Positions 51,839 through 60,725 of a DNA stretch of 64,000 bases are shown in pieces (the stretch's first letter is position 1; every line of letters starts with the position of its first letter). The DNA lies in assembly GCA_003574785.1 (NCBI GenBank), contig QORU01000014.1:124001-188000 (forward strand). The letters are read 5' to 3'. The stretch is from Taklimakanibacter deserti (lineage in GTDB: Bacteria > Pseudomonadota > Alphaproteobacteria > Rhizobiales > Aestuariivirgaceae). The notes under the pieces are model-generated. The model saw only the letters and a list, made by a program, of their open reading frames with translations, did not search any database and was not told where the DNA came from. The position numbers were made by a program, and so were the translations under genes.

Positions 51839-52387
51839 TCACGAACGGGCGCAAAACCGCACCGGCTGTTTACGTGGGGACATGCATGCCTCTCGCTTCC
51901 AATATCCTTTCAATATCCTTTGCCTCAGTATCTTAGAGATCATGAGCTCTTCCTCGGCATCACCAATTGCAGCGACTTGGCGGGTTTCGCGCATCCATGC
52001 GGACAGAGAGACCAGGGAGACATCGAGATCGATCCTGCGGTTGCCGGTGATCCGCGCGAGCGCTGCCCCGATAGCAGCAGTGAGCACACATCTGACGGCG
52101 TCATTGAGTTCGGGCGAACGCTCGCGCGCGAAGCTATGGCGCACACTTGCCGAAGGCAGCAGGAACCCAAGCTTCGGCATCATCGGGCGAGACAGCACCG
52201 GCCGCAGCGCCGGGAGCCGCGGTCCGGCCCTCCAGCAAGAAGTGCTTAGCTCATGCAAGGTGTCGTGGACATTTTCGGCAATCGTCAGGATGGTTTCGAC
52301 GATGACGGCGAAGAACTCGGCGATCTTCGCCGCCCATGACACGACGATGCGGTCGAATGCTGCGCTTTGGCAGGGCGTACTCGTCAC
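51839..52387 (-). CDS. Possible hypothetical protein between merR-type gene and moaA
   Basis: A GTG-start frame of 182 residues in which the first half has GC-rich third positions typical of this genome (IAEFFAVIVETILTIAENVH), while the second half is poorer. The frame is open further upstream to 52618, but that part looks non-coding (Ser/Arg/Cys-rich). No family is recognised. It follows moaA on the same strand by 280 bases. It could be a real gene of low expression or a decayed one. Confidence 0.3.
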   Translation of the reverse strand: MTSTPCQSAAFDRIVVSWAAKIAEFFAVIVETILTIAENVHDTLHELSTSCWRAGPRLPALRPVLSRPMMPKLGFLLPSASVRHSFARERSPELNDAVRCVLTAAIGAALARITGNRRIDLDVSLVSLSAWMRETRQVAAIGDAEEELMISKILRQRILKGYWKREACMSPRKQPVRFCARS

Positions 52388-52667
52388 GTGACAGTTCCTT
52401 CTGGGACGGGAAGTACCGGTCCTTTGGCCACCGGGAAAAGCAGGAGCGGCAGAAAAGCACCAAGTCCGGCTCGCGGACCTTTGCAAGTGCGGCAAGTAAA
52501 AAACAATGTGCCTGGCAGCAGCTGCGGTCGGATCAAGGCCGGCCATGAACTCCGGGCATACGGTTCTCGATTCTGATATTTTCCAAACTACGCTTTGGCC
52601 CACGATGTCAAGAGGCATTCTGCTGTTCGGTCATGACCGGACACATTCAAGGCTGCCAGTGAACGGG

Positions 52668-53702
52668 TCAGCCGCCGGTGACGCTCATATGGCGCGACAG
52701 CGCCGGCTTGTTGTGGCGCCGGTCGATGATGAAATCGTGGCCCTTGGGCTTGCGCGAGATCGCTTCGTCGATCGCCGCATCGAGAAGCTCGTTACCTTCC
52801 GAGGCCCGCAACGGCGCCCGCAGGTCGGCGGCGTCTTCCTGGCCGAGGCACATGAAGAGCGTGCCGGTGCAAGTGAGGCGCACGCGGTTGCAGCTCTCGC
52901 AGAAATTATGGGTGAGGGGCGTGATGAAGCCCAGACGTCCGCCCGTCTCCTTGACCTGCATATAGCGCGCCGGCCCGCCGGTCTTGTAGGGGATGTCTTC
53001 GAGCGTGAACTGGTCCATGAGGCCGGCACGCAGCACCGACAGCGGCAGATATTGCTCGGTGCGGTCGCCGTCGATGTCGCCCAAGGGCATGGTCTCGATG
53101 AGCGTCAGGTCCATGCCTTCGCCATGCGCCCAGCGGATCATCTCCGGGATCTCGTCGTCATTGACGCCCTTGAGCGCCACCACATTGATCTTGATGGCAA
53201 GCCCGGCCTTCCGGGCGGCGGCAATGCCTTCTTTCACCTTCTTAAGGTCGCCCCAGCGGGTGATGGTGCGGAACTTCTGCTCGTCCAGCGTGTCGACCGA
53301 GACATTGATGCGCCGCACGCCATAATCGTGGAGCTCGCCGGCAAAGCGGGCGAGTTGGCTGCCATTGGTGGTGAGGGTGAGCTCGTCGAGCCCGCCCGAT
53401 TTCACATGCCGGCCCAGACTTTCGATCAGCGACATGACATTGCGCCGCACCAGGGGCTCGCCGCCGGTGAGCCTGATCTTGCGCACGCCGCGCGCGATGA
53501 ACGCCTCGCAAATTCTTTCAAGCTCCTCGATCGAAAGAAGCTCTTTCTTGGGCAGGAAGGTCATGTCTTCCGCCATGCAGTACACACAGCGGAAGTCGCA
53601 GCGATCGGTCACCGAAACGCGCAAATAGGTAATGGTGCGGCCGAACGAATCGATCATCGGCGCAGCACCGGCCGCAACAAAGGGCTGGGAGATCAGATTC
53701 AT
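52668..53702 (-). CDS. moaA: GTP 3',8-cyclase MoaA
   Basis: Radical-SAM enzyme of 344 residues that starts molybdenum cofactor synthesis. The SAM cluster is CDFRCVYC (Cx3Cx2C). The second, GTP-binding Fe-S site is at [18 protein letters not shown], and the [13 protein letters not shown] strand is typical. The ATG is set to MNLISQP; the frame is open eight codons further. It lies 74 bases downstream of aioA on the same strand, so it probably supplies cofactor for the molybdopterin arsenite oxidase, in place of the moeA often seen in other aio clusters. Confidence 0.93.
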   Translation of the reverse strand: MNLISQPFVAAGAAPMIDSFGRTITYLRVSVTDRCDFRCVYCMAEDMTFLPKKELLSIEELERICEAFIARGVRKIRLTGGEPLVRRNVMSLIESLGRHVKSGGLDELTLTTNGSQLARFAGELHDYGVRRINVSVDTLDEQKFRTITRWGDLKKVKEGIAAARKAGLAIKINVVALKGVNDDEIPEMIRWAHGEGMDLTLIETMPLGDIDGDRTEQYLPLSVLRAGLMDQFTLEDIPYKTGGPARYMQVKETGGRLGFITPLTHNFCESCNRVRLTCTGTLFMCLGQEDAADLRAPLRASEGNELLDAAIDEAISRKPKGHDFIIDRRHNKPALSRHMSVTGG

Positions 53703-53776
53703 ATCAGGGCGACCCCGGCAAACCACAAATCAGAATGCAGCCCGGCATAGACTGCCAGGCCGCACCGCTAACATCG

Positions 53777-56248
53777 CTATGAGGCGGCGTAATTCCAGGA
53801 CTTGAACGACAGGTTCGCCACCGAGGCAGGCGCATCCGAGATCTTCCGGATGTTCGCCCAAGTCTGCTTGTAGTTCGGCAGGATCAGTTCGTTGACTCCG
53901 GCATTGACGACGTTGCCCTGTGCCCCGCTTTCGGCGCCGAAGAGCATGAACGTCTCCTTTCGCCGGGCCGTGGGCTCGGGATAGACCATGGCCTGGGTCG
54001 CACCGACGTCGTTGTAGACCTCGACCAGATCGCCCGCCTTGAGCCCCAGATCTTTCATGTCCTCAGGATTGATCTGAATGTAGGGATAGGGGAAGCGGTC
54101 CGAGACAAAGTCGTTGTCCCTGTCGAGGAACCAGTTCTGCCAGTTGATGTTGGACCGACCGTTGTTGATGAGAAAAGCATAGCTGTCCCGCTGCGAGGCC
54201 TTGCCCGGCGCTTGAAGCCCGCGCCAAGCTCCAGCAAGGAATAACGCCTTTTTGTCATCGCGGCCGTGCCGGTCGAACTTGCCGTCCGCATAGAGACGCT
54301 TCGTCCCGATCAGCTTGCCATCCTTGAAGTCGACGACCGGCTCCTGAACGCCGTTTGTGCCCATCGCCCGCAGTCGCTCATAGGTGACGATCTTGCCGGT
54401 GTTGGCATAGTAGCCATCCATGAAGGCGTCTTCCTCGGTCTTCCAGTCGAAGCCTTTGAACTGGTCTGCGTACTCATTGCGGCCTTGCTCGCGCAGAACA
54501 GCTTCGAGGTGCTGGGCGATGCCGGCAGCGATCAGGCAGTCAGGCTTGGCCGAACCGGGGCCATCCATGTATTTCTCAACCAGCCGCATGCGCCGCTCGC
54601 CATTCATGGAAGTCAAATTCATCTCGCCCGATTCTACCGCCGGCAGGATCACATGAGCCGCCTGGCCGATCTGGCTGTGAACGATGTCGATGTTCACCGA
54701 GAAGAGACCACCGGCCTCGATCGCTGCAACGATGGCTTCGACCAACTCCTCGCGGGTGGCTCCGGGGCGCGCATCCATCGCTTCCTTCACCATATTGGTG
54801 CGGCGGTTGTACTCCCGCTTGAACACACTGGCGTTCAGCGTCGTCTTGTAGTGGTCGTTGGCCCAGACATGGTGCACCTTGCCTTCGCCAGCGATCAGCA
54901 ACTGATCGATGTAGGGGGCCGGACGACCCACATGGGCATCAGACGGCCGCATGTACCCCTCCTGATGGCCGCCAAGTCGGCACACACCGCCTCCCTCGCG
55001 GCCGACATTGCCGGTGGCGAGCGCGATGTTCACAAGCGCCCCGATGGTGCGGTAATTGTCGTTGCCCCAGATGATGCCTTTTTCATAGGCTGTCACGCAC
55101 TTGCGGCGCGAACCGTCATCCTTTGGTTTGGCGATCCACTCGGCGGCTTTCACAATATCCGCTTCGGAAACACCGCAGATCTTAGCGCCGTCGGCAAGCG
55201 ACATCTTGCACCCGGCACGCGCGGCTTCGAAGCCACCGAGCGCCGCGGGGTGTGCTTCATCCTGAGGCTGCGCCACGTCGCCCGGGAAGGTCGAGTTGGC
55301 GATGAAGTCCTTGTCGATCCAGCCCTGGTCGGTGATGTAAGTGAAGAGCGTGTTGAACAAGGCGAGATCGGTACCGGAAGTAATTTGCAGGTAGAGGACG
55401 TTGTCCTTGCCAGCTTCCACCTCGCAGGCATTGACCGTGACCGTCCGCCTTGGATCGACGATGATGACCTTGGCCCCTTTCCGAATGCCCGGAACCATGT
55501 GATTGAGGAAGAGATTGGTTTGAGTCTCGAGCGAGTTGGCGCCGATCAGGAAGATCGTATCGGTCAACTCATAGTCCTCGTAGCAGTAGTTAAGTTCGCC
55601 AACGCCCATGTCGCGGGTCGAATGGACTTCGGAGTTGTAGGCCGGCCGGTTGTGAATACGGCAATTCTTCACCTTCATCGAACCGAAATAAAGCTTGCCG
55701 GTGCCCCAGGTGTTCTCATAGCCCCCGGCCGAACCGCCATGATCGAACATCGAGACGAAGAGATCGTTCTCATTATCCTTGTCGATGACGCGTGCGGTGA
55801 CTCTTGCCACGAGATCGAGCGCGTCATTCCAACTCGTCGGCTGCCAAGTGCCGTAGCGCCAGATCATTGGCCCTGTGAGACGCTGCTGTTGCGTCCCCGT
55901 GATGTCGGAACGACGATTCTCGGCCATGCGGGCGCCACGCACCGAGCCCAACCCACTATTCACCACGCAATCCTTGTCGGGCTTGATGACGAGATGCACG
56001 TCCTTCCCGTCCTGCTTGACGATATTGTACATGGACGGCGAGTACCATGCGACCGTATCCGGCTCTTGCTGTTTCGACAGGTCGACGCCGAAGATGTTTT
56101 CGCCTGGCGCTGTACCGCCCTGCTTGTTCACGGGCCAAGTGTAGGCGTGATAGCCGCAGCCCACGATGCAGTAATGACAGGTCACGTTGAACTTTTTGGC
56201 GTCTGCGGGAATGATGGGCAGACGACCTATATTACTTTTGAATACCAT
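53777..56248 (-). CDS. aioA: Arsenite oxidase large (molybdopterin) subunit
   Basis: Catalytic subunit of 823 residues oxidising As(III) to As(V) in the periplasm. The N-terminal FNVTCHYCIVGCGYHAYTW holds the three cysteines (Cx2Cx3C) of the [3Fe-4S] cluster, a hallmark of AioA. The molybdopterin segments include VSMFDHGGSAGGYENTWGTG, KNCRIHNRPAYNSEVHSTRD and IFLIGANSLETQTNLFL. No signal peptide is present; it is expected to be co-exported with the Tat-bearing AioB. The start has GGAGG upstream. It is 11 bases after aioB. Confidence 0.95.
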   Translation of the reverse strand: MVFKSNIGRLPIIPADAKKFNVTCHYCIVGCGYHAYTWPVNKQGGTAPGENIFGVDLSKQQEPDTVAWYSPSMYNIVKQDGKDVHLVIKPDKDCVVNSGLGSVRGARMAENRRSDITGTQQQRLTGPMIWRYGTWQPTSWNDALDLVARVTARVIDKDNENDLFVSMFDHGGSAGGYENTWGTGKLYFGSMKVKNCRIHNRPAYNSEVHSTRDMGVGELNYCYEDYELTDTIFLIGANSLETQTNLFLNHMVPGIRKGAKVIIVDPRRTVTVNACEVEAGKDNVLYLQITSGTDLALFNTLFTYITDQGWIDKDFIANSTFPGDVAQPQDEAHPAALGGFEAARAGCKMSLADGAKICGVSEADIVKAAEWIAKPKDDGSRRKCVTAYEKGIIWGNDNYRTIGALVNIALATGNVGREGGGVCRLGGHQEGYMRPSDAHVGRPAPYIDQLLIAGEGKVHHVWANDHYKTTLNASVFKREYNRRTNMVKEAMDARPGATREELVEAIVAAIEAGGLFSVNIDIVHSQIGQAAHVILPAVESGEMNLTSMNGERRMRLVEKYMDGPGSAKPDCLIAAGIAQHLEAVLREQGRNEYADQFKGFDWKTEEDAFMDGYYANTGKIVTYERLRAMGTNGVQEPVVDFKDGKLIGTKRLYADGKFDRHGRDDKKALFLAGAWRGLQAPGKASQRDSYAFLINNGRSNINWQNWFLDRDNDFVSDRFPYPYIQINPEDMKDLGLKAGDLVEVYNDVGATQAMVYPEPTARRKETFMLFGAESGAQGNVVNAGVNELILPNYKQTWANIRKISDAPASVANLSFKSWNYAAS

Positions 56249-56259
56249 GGCTTCCTCCC

Positions 56260-56781
56260 TCAGAGCACATTGGACAGACGGCCGTAGAGGAGTTCATCGA
56301 TGCCTTCCGCATAGATGTCGCCCTTGCCATCGACGCGCAGCATGTATTGCGGCAGGTTCTGTGTCGCCTGGCCCCACACTTCCTGGCCTCCAGCCTCGCA
56401 ATCGAAGACTGAATAGTGGCCGGGACAATTCATTGTGTGATTTTCGGCGTTATAGTTGAGCGGGAAGCCCTTGTGCGGGCAGATGGTCGAAAAACCGACG
56501 ACGTCGCCGTCGGGTCCGGCACCACCTTCCACGCGCTTGCCGAGCTTGAGGAGAACACCAGGCGCGTCCTCGTCCGGATAATTCACTTGCAATGCTTCAT
56601 CCGGTTTGAGTTCAGAAATATTGGCAAGCCGGTTAGACGGGTAGTTTACTCTCGCGCCAGGAACCGCGGCTTTTGCCTTCTCTGGAAAGACAGACGCCGC
56701 GGGGACAGCCGCAGCCACCGCAAATGCCCCCGACAGGAATCGACGACGTCCGACTTCCGCAAGCTTGTCACATCGCTTCAT
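56260..56781 (-). CDS. aioB: Arsenite oxidase small (Rieske) subunit
   Basis: Rieske subunit of 173 residues. The Tat signal GRRRFLSGAFAVAAAVP directs export of the AioAB complex. The [2Fe-2S] ligands are TICPHKGFPL (Cys, His) and MNCPGHYSVF (Cys, His). The two cysteines that form a disulfide in bc1-type Rieske proteins are Phe and Gly here, as reported for AioB of Rhizobium sp. NT-26, which has a higher potential. The ATG at 56781 has GGGAGG 8 bases upstream, better than the alternative GTG seven codons further. Confidence 0.94.
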   Translation of the reverse strand: MKRCDKLAEVGRRRFLSGAFAVAAAVPAASVFPEKAKAAVPGARVNYPSNRLANISELKPDEALQVNYPDEDAPGVLLKLGKRVEGGAGPDGDVVGFSTICPHKGFPLNYNAENHTMNCPGHYSVFDCEAGGQEVWGQATQNLPQYMLRVDGKGDIYAEGIDELLYGRLSNVL

Positions 56782-56904
56782 GATGACGACCTCCCACTGC
56801 ACACGAGTTGTGCGATTGTGGGATGCTACGCGTCAGGGACGGCGCGGCCTTTTTGCAGTGCACAAGAACACGACAGCCGCAAAATCAACCCTTTGGCAAA
56901 AGCG

Positions 56905-56955
56905 ATGTTCGGAAATCCGAACATGACGCAGTGCCGAAGGTCGGGATTTCCGAAC
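56905..56955 (-). promoter_or_regulatory. Duplicated dyad upstream of aioBA
   Basis: A perfect dyad with 9-base arms ATGTTCGGA and TCCGAACAT around AA is at 56905-56924. On the opposite strand, 56944-56955 repeats the 12-base core GTTCGGAAATCC. Both lie 120-175 bases upstream of the aioB ATG, just after the aioR stop. The position suits activator binding sites, most likely for AioR. Confidence 0.55.
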
Positions 56956-56957
56956 CG

Positions 56958-58277
56958 TTACTCGTTGTAGCCGGAGATATAGAGCCGTCGCATCTTCTCC
57001 CACAGCGTGGTGCGGGAAATGTCGAGGAGCTTCGCCGCCTCGATGATCTGTCCATCGGTCTGCTTGAGCGCGCGCTCGATCTGCCGGCGCTCGGCGGATT
57101 CGCGGACCTCGGCCAGAGTGGAGAAGGCGGCCAGCATCGGATGCAAGCCGGATTCGAAGTCGGGAAACATGTCGGCCGGCATGATCCAGTCGCCCATGGC
57201 CATGGCGGCGGCGCGTTCCATCCGGTTGCGCAATTCGCGCACATTGCCGGGCCAGGCATGCTCATGCGCCATTTCATGGACCATCGTGCTGATGCCGCGC
57301 AGATGGCTCTGCCCGTCGCCCTTGAAACGCTCGAAGAACAGGTCGAGCAGCCAAGGGATGTCTTCCGCGCGCTGCCTGAGCGGCGGAACCTCGATGCGAA
57401 TGCCATTGATCCGGTAATAAAGATCCCGCCGGAATCTCTCGAGCTCCACGGCCTCTCTCAGATTGGCGTTGGTGGCGCAAATGATGCGGCCGTGGAACTG
57501 GACAAGCTGCTCGCCGCCGAGGCGGTGGAATTCGCGCGCCTCGACGAGATGCAGCAGCTTGGCCTGGAGGCCCAAGGGCAGCTCGCAGACCTCGTCGAGA
57601 AAGAGAATGCCGCCGCGCGCCCGCTCGGCAAAGCCACGATGAAAACCTTGCCCGCCCGAGCCTTTGCTGCCGAACAGCTCGACGTCCATGCGATCCGAAG
57701 GGATGGCGGCGCAGTTCACGGCGATGAACGGCTCTTTCGAACGCGCCGAGGTACCATGCAGGAACCGCGCGCAAACTTCCTTTCCACTGCCGGTTTCCCC
57801 CGTGATGAGCAGCGGGCTCGTCAGATTGGCTATCCGCCGGATCGCCGTCTCGACGTCCCGCATGGCGGCCGAGATGCCGAGGGCATCCTCCTTCCGGCCA
57901 ATCGGATGGCGCTGGATGAGCGACTGCGCGCGCTCGATGAACCCGCTCATCTCAAAAGGCTTGGTCACATAGTCGCCGGCGCCGGCCCGCATCAACGATA
58001 CCGCCTGATCGATATTGCCGAAGGCGGTCACGAACAGGAAAGGCGGGACGAGGGACGTTGCCGCCAGTTGCCGGTAGAGAGCTTCGCCATTCGTATCCGG
58101 CAGGCATATGTCGCAGACGACGAGATCGGGGCTGCTGGCGCGCAAACCGCGGAGCGCCTCGTTGCCGGTCGTCCACCAGTCGACGTGGCAGCCTTCCAGC
58201 GACAGGCTCTGGACCAGCGATTCCCCCATGATCGGATCATCCTCGACAAGCCCGATGATGCGGCCTTCAAGCGACAT
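56958..58277 (-). CDS. aioR: Arsenite-responsive response regulator AioR, GAFTGA-less
   Basis: NtrC-type regulator of 439 residues. The receiver domain has acidic EDD at 12-14 and phosphoacceptor Asp56 in LVVCDICLPDTNG. The AAA+ domain has Walker A ITGETGSGKE (about 158-167) and Walker B LFLDEV (about 225-230), and a Fis-type helix-turn-helix ends the protein (LDISRTTLWEKMRRLY). The sigma-54 contact loop GAFTGA is replaced by GSGGQGFHRG (about 206-215), so it may activate without sigma-54. It overlaps aioS by 11 bases. Confidence 0.92.
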   Translation of the reverse strand: MSLEGRIIGLVEDDPIMGESLVQSLSLEGCHVDWWTTGNEALRGLRASSPDLVVCDICLPDTNGEALYRQLAATSLVPPFLFVTAFGNIDQAVSLMRAGAGDYVTKPFEMSGFIERAQSLIQRHPIGRKEDALGISAAMRDVETAIRRIANLTSPLLITGETGSGKEVCARFLHGTSARSKEPFIAVNCAAIPSDRMDVELFGSKGSGGQGFHRGFAERARGGILFLDEVCELPLGLQAKLLHLVEAREFHRLGGEQLVQFHGRIICATNANLREAVELERFRRDLYYRINGIRIEVPPLRQRAEDIPWLLDLFFERFKGDGQSHLRGISTMVHEMAHEHAWPGNVRELRNRMERAAAMAMGDWIMPADMFPDFESGLHPMLAAFSTLAEVRESAERRQIERALKQTDGQIIEAAKLLDISRTTLWEKMRRLYISGYNE

Positions 58278-59733
58278 GCTTCAGCTCCTCATCCGCAAAC
58301 GGCATCACCAGCCTGATGAGGGTGCCGCCATGATCGCTGTCCAATGCATAGACCCTGCCGGCCCGTTCCTGGCAGAGGCGCTTGACCATCCAGAGACCGA
58401 GGCCCGATCGGCGGCCGAGCGGGGGCGAGCCGGCGTCCGGGCGCTCCAGATATTCCTTCAGATGACGCGGCAGCCCCGGACCGCTATCTGCAACCTCGAA
58501 GAGCGCAGCCTTTCCGTCGGTGCGCGCCATGAGCGAAATCGTCCCGCCTTCGGGACAGGCCTCACACGCGTTCAGCAGGATATTGAGGATGGCATCGCGT
58601 ATCGGCGCCGCCGGCAATGGCGTGGACGCCGCAACTTCATTGGCCCAGCGGACGTCCAGGCGTTTGCGCTTGATCTCGGGTTCTATCAGCAGCCGCAGAT
58701 CGTTGATATCGCCGGGCGTGAGGTTGCGGGCGCGACCGTCGTCGCGGTAAACGGCCAATGTCGATCGCACCAGGTCGCGAATGCCCGCCAATCCCTGCTC
58801 GAGAAGCCGCGTGGAGGTGGCGCGGACGCCTTCGCGATCGCCATGGCGGCGCAGCGAATCGAGCGCGTTGAACATGCCCCCCAAGGGATTATTGATCTCG
58901 TGCGCGAGACCGGAAGCCAGCCGCCCGAGGCTCGCGAGCTTCTCCTCTTCAGCGAGCTTCGCCGTCAGCTCTTCTCTTTCGTTCACGGCGCGCGCCAGCG
59001 CATTGTAGCGTGTGAAGAGCCGGCGGAATTCACCGCCATGGGAGCCGACGGCCGTTTCGGGGATGGATTCGAGCGGCCCCTGGGTGCTGCGGTCGAGATG
59101 CACGGAAAGGATCCTGACCGGCTGAACCATGCGGCGCACGCCGTAATAGCCAATGGCTGCGAGCACCACGGTGAGAAGCACGTTGGTGAGGACGAGGGTC
59201 GCGAAAACCTCGGATCGTTCCTCAAGGAGCGGACGAATGTCGGCAACGGCGTATATGTGGCCTATTTCGCGATCCTGATAGGTCAGGGGCCGTGCGAGAT
59301 AGGCGGTCGTCAATTGCTCCGCGAGCTCGACTCCCGCACCGGGAAACCAGGACAGCATGTCTTGCCCGAGTGGCCTGTCCGAGGGGAAGCGGACGGGATC
59401 GCTCGCCGCGAGAACGCGATTGTTCCCGTTCGTCACCACCGTCCATTCCACATTGAGGCCGCGATAGCGCTCGCGCGAGCGGTCGAGGATGTCGAACACT
59501 TCCCAGATGTCTTCGCGAACGACCGAAGGGATGAGGGACGCCGAGAGACCGTCGAGATAGGCCGAGGCGAGTTGCCCGAGATGCCGTTCCTGTGTCTCCG
59601 CGAGCCTGGCAAGGACACGATTGGTGAGGACGGCGCTGATGATGACCATCAGCAGCACGACGAACATCGGGACCTTGACCGTGATCGGCCATTGCAGGGG
59701 GTTCACGATCGCCCTGAGCTGGCCGCCGGTCAT
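58267..59733 (-). CDS. aioS: Arsenite-responsive sensor histidine kinase AioS
   Basis: A 488-residue kinase. Membrane segments at about 20-40 and 178-198 flank a periplasmic sensing domain. A HAMP-like linker (about 200-255) follows, then the H-box with His278 in LASGLAHEINNPLGGM. The HATPase has N-box NILLNACEACPEGG, G1 DSGPGLP and G2 SGLGLWMVKRLC. It sits between aioX and aioR in a run of overlapping genes, as expected for a signalling unit with periplasmic AioX. Confidence 0.92.
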   Translation of the reverse strand: MTGGQLRAIVNPLQWPITVKVPMFVVLLMVIISAVLTNRVLARLAETQERHLGQLASAYLDGLSASLIPSVVREDIWEVFDILDRSRERYRGLNVEWTVVTNGNNRVLAASDPVRFPSDRPLGQDMLSWFPGAGVELAEQLTTAYLARPLTYQDREIGHIYAVADIRPLLEERSEVFATLVLTNVLLTVVLAAIGYYGVRRMVQPVRILSVHLDRSTQGPLESIPETAVGSHGGEFRRLFTRYNALARAVNEREELTAKLAEEEKLASLGRLASGLAHEINNPLGGMFNALDSLRRHGDREGVRATSTRLLEQGLAGIRDLVRSTLAVYRDDGRARNLTPGDINDLRLLIEPEIKRKRLDVRWANEVAASTPLPAAPIRDAILNILLNACEACPEGGTISLMARTDGKAALFEVADSGPGLPRHLKEYLERPDAGSPPLGRRSGLGLWMVKRLCQERAGRVYALDSDHGGTLIRLVMPFADEELKHVA

Positions 59734-60638
59734 GCTCCGAGACTCCGCACCAGGGTCATTTCTTCCGCGATCGTATCGAAGAGACGCGACTCTTGATTGC
59801 TGAAGCCGTCGAGCCGCAGCAGGCGCAAGATGTCGCGGCCTTCCGGATCATACGCCATGTCCACCAGCGCTCGATTGACGGCGACGACGCTGTCCTTCTG
59901 CCGCTCGATGCTGGTGCAGGCGATCGGCGGAAAGCCGAGCAGTTCCGATTCGCGAAGGATTTTGGTCCGGCTCGTGAGATCAGGCTCGATGGCGGACATC
60001 ACTTCCCAGACATAGCCATCGACGCTGCCGCTTTGCGCCAGTCCGGCGGCGACGGCCCGAACGACATTCCGGTGCCCGTAGGTGAAGAAGGTCTGCCGGA
60101 AGAACTGCTCCGGCCGCAGCTTCTGGCGGGCGAGCAACGCGGCGGTCACCAGATAGCCCGAATTGCTGTTCGGGTCGGAAAAGGCGTGGAGATCGCCCTT
60201 CAATTGCTCGACGGTCGTCACATCCCGGTCCTTGGGAATGATCAGATAGGACCGATAGAGCGGCTTCCCGTTCCACACCGGCACGGCAACGAGCGACAGC
60301 CGGTCGCGATACTGCACGAAGGGATAGCCGCAAATCCATGCGGCATGCAGCTGGCCAGACAGGAGCAGGGAGGTGATTTCCTCATAGGTCCGTCTTTGCA
60401 CGAGCTGGACCGCATAGCCGGTGCTGCGCTCGAGATAGGACTTGAGCTTCGTCAGCAGCTCGAGATCGTTGGTCAGGAAGACGGGCGTCAGACCGAAATT
60501 GAGGCTTTGCTCGGCGGCATGCGTTCGTGTCGCCATCGCGCCGATGAGGGCGGCAGGACCGGCCATGAACATACGCCGCGAAAGTCTGGCCTTGTATGCC
60601 CTCGTTCGTCTGGCGATGGGGCTCGACGGATAGCGCAT
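59730..60638 (-). CDS. aioX: Periplasmic arsenite-binding protein AioX
   Basis: PhnD-like periplasmic protein of 302 residues that binds As(III) and signals through AioS. A Tat-type signal, SRRMFMAGPAALIGAM, is present. Cys103 in HAAWICGYPFVQYRD corresponds by position to the Cys shown to bind arsenite in other AioX proteins. The later FSDPNSNSGYLVTAALLARQ is typical of the family. ATG 60638 is chosen as the first start giving a signal peptide; the frame is open upstream. It overlaps aioS by 4 bases. Confidence 0.92.
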   Translation of the reverse strand: MRYPSSPIARRTRAYKARLSRRMFMAGPAALIGAMATRTHAAEQSLNFGLTPVFLTNDLELLTKLKSYLERSTGYAVQLVQRRTYEEITSLLLSGQLHAAWICGYPFVQYRDRLSLVAVPVWNGKPLYRSYLIIPKDRDVTTVEQLKGDLHAFSDPNSNSGYLVTAALLARQKLRPEQFFRQTFFTYGHRNVVRAVAAGLAQSGSVDGYVWEVMSAIEPDLTSRTKILRESELLGFPPIACTSIERQKDSVVAVNRALVDMAYDPEGRDILRLLRLDGFSNQESRLFDTIAEEMTLVRSLGA

Positions 60639-60725
60639 GACAAGATGATAGGCCGTGGTGGGCCCGGTTCCAACTCCACCCGAATGCGACAACCCGCTCG
60701 TGCCGGATTTTGCATCGCACAACGG

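Noticed and set aside
54266..56287. Open plus-strand frame of about 670 codons opposite aioA
   Set aside because: aioA on the minus strand is unambiguous; the antisense frame lacks any family signature.
56782..56904. Possible sigma-54 -24/-12 promoter for aioB
   Set aside because: Read on the minus strand, no GG-N10-GC pair in the TGGCAC-N5-TTGC context was found; nearest candidates have wrong spacing (8 or 9).
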